DNA from: Pseudomonadota bacterium
Lineage (GTDB): Bacteria; Pseudomonadota; Alphaproteobacteria; Rhizobiales; Hyphomicrobiaceae
Reading direction: 5' to 3'
Length of the DNA stretch: 15,774 nt
Assembly (NCBI GenBank): GCA_023392135.1
Contig: JAEVZQ010000409.1
Location: 1 to 15,774 of the forward strand
Shown here in pieces: positions 13,707 through 15,774 of this stretch (the stretch's first letter is position 1; each line of letters starts with the position of its first letter). Position numbers and translations under genes: made by a program. The notes under the pieces were generated by a model. That model was not told the DNA's origin. It worked only from the letters and a program-made list of their open reading frames with translations, and did no database searches.

Positions 13707-14191
13707 CCGAACGTCTCCTTTAGAGGTGCCTCGTAGCGGGTCTTGATGGTGTCGATGAGCTCCTGCGCATCATCCACATCGAGCGCATGGACGAGCAGCG
13801 TGTGGCGCCGCCGATCGATGTCCACCGAGATGGTTCCCGGCGTCAGTGCAACCACGCTGCCGAGGAAAACTGCCACCAGCCTGTCATCGAGGTCGAGCGG
13901 AACCTCGATGAACTGCGGGCGCAGGCGATCGAGCGGGCCGACGACGAGGCGCGCCACCCGCAAGTTGGCGACCAGAATATCCCAGAGCAGGACGACGAAA
14001 AGACGTAGACCTGTCAGCGGCCGGACCACTTTGATCGGCTCGGGCCAGAACGAGGCTGTCGCGATCGGAATGGCGATGGCGATGATCGCGCCAAGCAGAA
14101 TCTGCCCGATGCCGACACTGGACGCGAGCACGAGCCAAAGGGCCAGAATGACCAAGCTCAGAATTGGTCGAGGGAAGAGCCGATCGATCAT
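13700..14191 (-). CDS. mnhE: Na+/H+ antiporter subunit E (MnhE/PhaE/MrpE)
   Basis: The 163-residue protein has an N-terminal membrane region of two or three hydrophobic segments (LSLVILALWLVLASSVG, ILLGAIIAIAIPIAT, LFVVLLWDILVANL). A soluble C-terminal domain follows with the family motifs SVVALTPGTIS and LLVHALDVDD. The C-terminus IKTRYEAPLKETF resembles the Pha-type alphaproteobacterial subunit. Its ATG overlaps the mnhD stop (ATGA), and its own stop overlaps the mnhF start by 7 nt. Confidence 0.94.
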   Translation of the reverse strand: MIDRLFPRPILSLVILALWLVLASSVGIGQILLGAIIAIAIPIATASFWPEPIKVVRPLTGLRLFVVLLWDILVANLRVARLVVGPLDRLRPQFIEVPLDLDDRLVAVFLGSVVALTPGTISVDIDRRRHTLLVHALDVDDAQELIDTIKTRYEAPLKETFGC

Positions 14192-15720
14192 TTCGGCCTC
14201 CGGGATCTGGTGATGTCTGGCGATGCGCCGAGCACAGCGTCGACATAGCCTTGACGGGACAGCAGCTGCTCGGCAGCAGCATGCACGTAGCTCGACACCA
14301 ATCCTGTCACCAGCGTGAGCACCGGGCTCGCTGCGACCAGAATGACGAGGCCTGCCACCCGCAGCCTGCTTGGCGGCGGATATTCCGGCATTGGCTCGTC
14401 GGGCACGGGCTCCCAGAACAGAACGCTGAACTGCCGCGCCAGGGCCAGCGTGGCCACGAGGCCGGAGAGCAGCAATGCCGCCCAGATCGCCGCCGTCCAG
14501 CTCGTTGCCTGCACCGACTGCATCAGCATGAACTTGCCGAAGAAACCCGACAGAGGAGGCAGGCCGCTGACCGCGACGGCCAGCACCAGGAACGCGCCAC
14601 TGAGCACGTTCAAATCGCGCACGTGGGGCCCGCGCTCCAAAAGGTCAGCATGCGCGCCGCGCTGATTTGCGATGGCATCAGCCAGCAAAAACAGCCCCCC
14701 GGTGACCAGTGTCGAATGCAGCAGATAGTAGATGGTGGCAGATACGCTTTCGACGCTCGGGAAGGCCATGACGGAGAGCAGCGCGCCCGTCGAAAGCATG
14801 ACGAGATAGGCTACGACGACCGAAAAACGCGATGCGGCGAGGATACCGAACGTGCTGATCGCGATGGTGACGATGGCGAGCGGCACCAGCCAGGGCTGTA
14901 ATAGGTTTGCCGTGAAGGCCGCATTGGTGAAGACGAGGCCCGAGACCCTGAGCAGGGCGTAAATTCCCACCTTCGTCAGAATGGAAAACAGCGCTGCGAC
15001 GGGCGCGGTTGCGGCGCCATAGGCGAGCGGAAGCCAGAAGGAGAGCGGCACCAGCGCTGCCTTCAAAGCGAACACCACGACCAGCAGGGTGAATGCCGTT
15101 CGCACGAGGGCCTGATCGGACGGGGGAACATGCGGGACGACAATCGCCAGATCAGCGAAATTCAGCGTTCCCAGCGTGCCGTAGACGAGCGCAAGCGCGA
15201 CCAGGAACAGCGTCGATCCCACCAGGTTGAGCACGACGTATGCAAGGCCGGCTCTCGCCCGCAGTAGCCCACCGCCGTGCGCCAGCAGGCCATAGGATGC
15301 GGCCAGCAGCACCTCGAAGAAGACTAACAGATTGAAGATGTCGCCCGTCAGAAACGCACCCTTGAGCCCGATGAGCTGGAACTGGAACAGCGGATGGAAA
15401 TTCCGGCCCTTGGCGTCGATTCCAGCCAGCGCATAGAGCAGCACCGGAACGGCCAGCACCGCGGTCAGCATGACCATGGCGGCCGACAGCTGGTCCAGGA
15501 CCAGCACGATCCCGAACGGCGCCTGCCAGCTGCCGATAGCGTAGACCGAAATTTCCCCACGCGCCGCCGAAACGACGAGGAGGGCCGACACGATCGGCAG
15601 AAGGAGCGTCGCCGCCAGGGAGGCGTTGCGCTGAAAGGCGAGCCCCCGTCGGTACCCGGCGATGCAAACGATCGCAGCAACCATCGGCAGCAGGATCGGC
15701 AGGATGAGAGCATGGCTCAC
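14188..15720 (-). CDS. mnhD: Na+/H+ antiporter subunit D (MnhD/PhaD/MrpD)
   Basis: The 510-residue polytopic membrane protein is homologous to the proton-pumping NuoL/M/N subunits of complex I. FFEVLLAASYGLL carries Glu 136, and FALKAALVP with FWLPLAYGAATAPVAALFS carries Lys 220. These match the membrane Glu and Lys residues required for ion translocation in MrpD. Many hydrophobic segments run through the length, and SGLPPLSGFFGKF near 390 is a typical late motif. The length is normal for MrpD. The start is a GTG at 15720 inside the mnhC stop (GTGA overlap); the stop overlaps the mnhE start. Confidence 0.95.
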   Translation of the reverse strand: MSHALILPILLPMVAAIVCIAGYRRGLAFQRNASLAATLLLPIVSALLVVSAARGEISVYAIGSWQAPFGIVLVLDQLSAAMVMLTAVLAVPVLLYALAGIDAKGRNFHPLFQFQLIGLKGAFLTGDIFNLLVFFEVLLAASYGLLAHGGGLLRARAGLAYVVLNLVGSTLFLVALALVYGTLGTLNFADLAIVVPHVPPSDQALVRTAFTLLVVVFALKAALVPLSFWLPLAYGAATAPVAALFSILTKVGIYALLRVSGLVFTNAAFTANLLQPWLVPLAIVTIAISTFGILAASRFSVVVAYLVMLSTGALLSVMAFPSVESVSATIYYLLHSTLVTGGLFLLADAIANQRGAHADLLERGPHVRDLNVLSGAFLVLAVAVSGLPPLSGFFGKFMLMQSVQATSWTAAIWAALLLSGLVATLALARQFSVLFWEPVPDEPMPEYPPPSRLRVAGLVILVAASPVLTLVTGLVSSYVHAAAEQLLSRQGYVDAVLGASPDITRSRRPK

Positions 15721-15774
15721 CGGGGCGGCTCCTCGGTGTCCACGTGATCGGTGCCGGACTCTCCCTTGGCGCGC
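15717..15774 (-). CDS. mnhC: Na+/H+ antiporter subunit C (MnhC/PhaC/MrpC), last 18 codons only
   Basis: On the minus strand, the frame ending in the TGA that overlaps the mnhD GTG reads RAKGESGTDHVDTEEPPR and is open to the window edge. The TGxDxVD-type acidic tail fits MrpC/PhaC C-termini, and subunit C is the expected upstream neighbour of subunit D. The rest of the gene, and presumably the subunit A and B genes, lie outside the window. Confidence 0.7.
   Translation of the reverse strand, partial: RAKGESGTDHVDTEEPPR

Overview
The window is GC-rich and densely packed, with short intergenic gaps, many stop/start overlaps and long spurious antisense ORFs. The gene complement (E. coli-type prkA-yeaH-spoVR operon, Pha/Mrp-type cation antiporter operon, Blh/ETHE1-type persulfide dioxygenase) fits an alphaproteobacterium, perhaps Hyphomicrobiales. 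That placement is inference from gene content and style; no rRNA or other phylogenetic marker is present.

Layout. (1) 1-4208, plus strand: the 3' part of prkA (cut by the window edge), then yeaH (DUF444) and spoVR, a tightly coupled stress and starvation operon. (2) 4355-4966, plus strand: an unrecognised 203-residue protein. (3) 4981-5059: a decayed palindromic repeat in the convergent gap. (4) 5066-6596, minus strand: a persulfide dioxygenase-like metallo-hydrolase gene followed by a SAM methyltransferase gene, apparently one operon. A 26-nt dyad overlies its likely promoter, in a region shared with (5) 6749-7687, plus strand, a DapA/NAL-family aldolase or dehydratase. (6) 7768-8937, minus strand: a MetC-type PLP enzyme, convergent with the aldolase across a GC-rich hairpin. 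(7) 8990-9157: two well preserved palindromic repeats of one family, head to head. (8) 9154-11760, minus strand: a stand-alone, short and divergent 2-oxoacid dehydrogenase E1 (SucA/DHTKD1-like), divergent from (9) 11867-13090, plus strand, a SUGCT-like class III CoA-transferase. (10) 13105-15774, minus strand: mnhG, mnhF, mnhE, mnhD and the last codons of mnhC, a multisubunit Na+/H+ antiporter operon that continues beyond the window.

Three points merit most attention. First, the repeat family at 4981, 8990 and 9079 has two intact copies that differ at six positions per arm, and every difference is matched in the opposite arm, so pairing is conserved while sequence is not. One copy's terminal CTAG supplies the E1 gene's stop codon. 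Second, the E1/CoA-transferase pair resembles the human DHTKD1/SUGCT pair of glutaryl-CoA metabolism. Third, the dioxygenase-methyltransferase operon suggests linked handling of reactive sulfur. The remaining genes look like ordinary members of known families.
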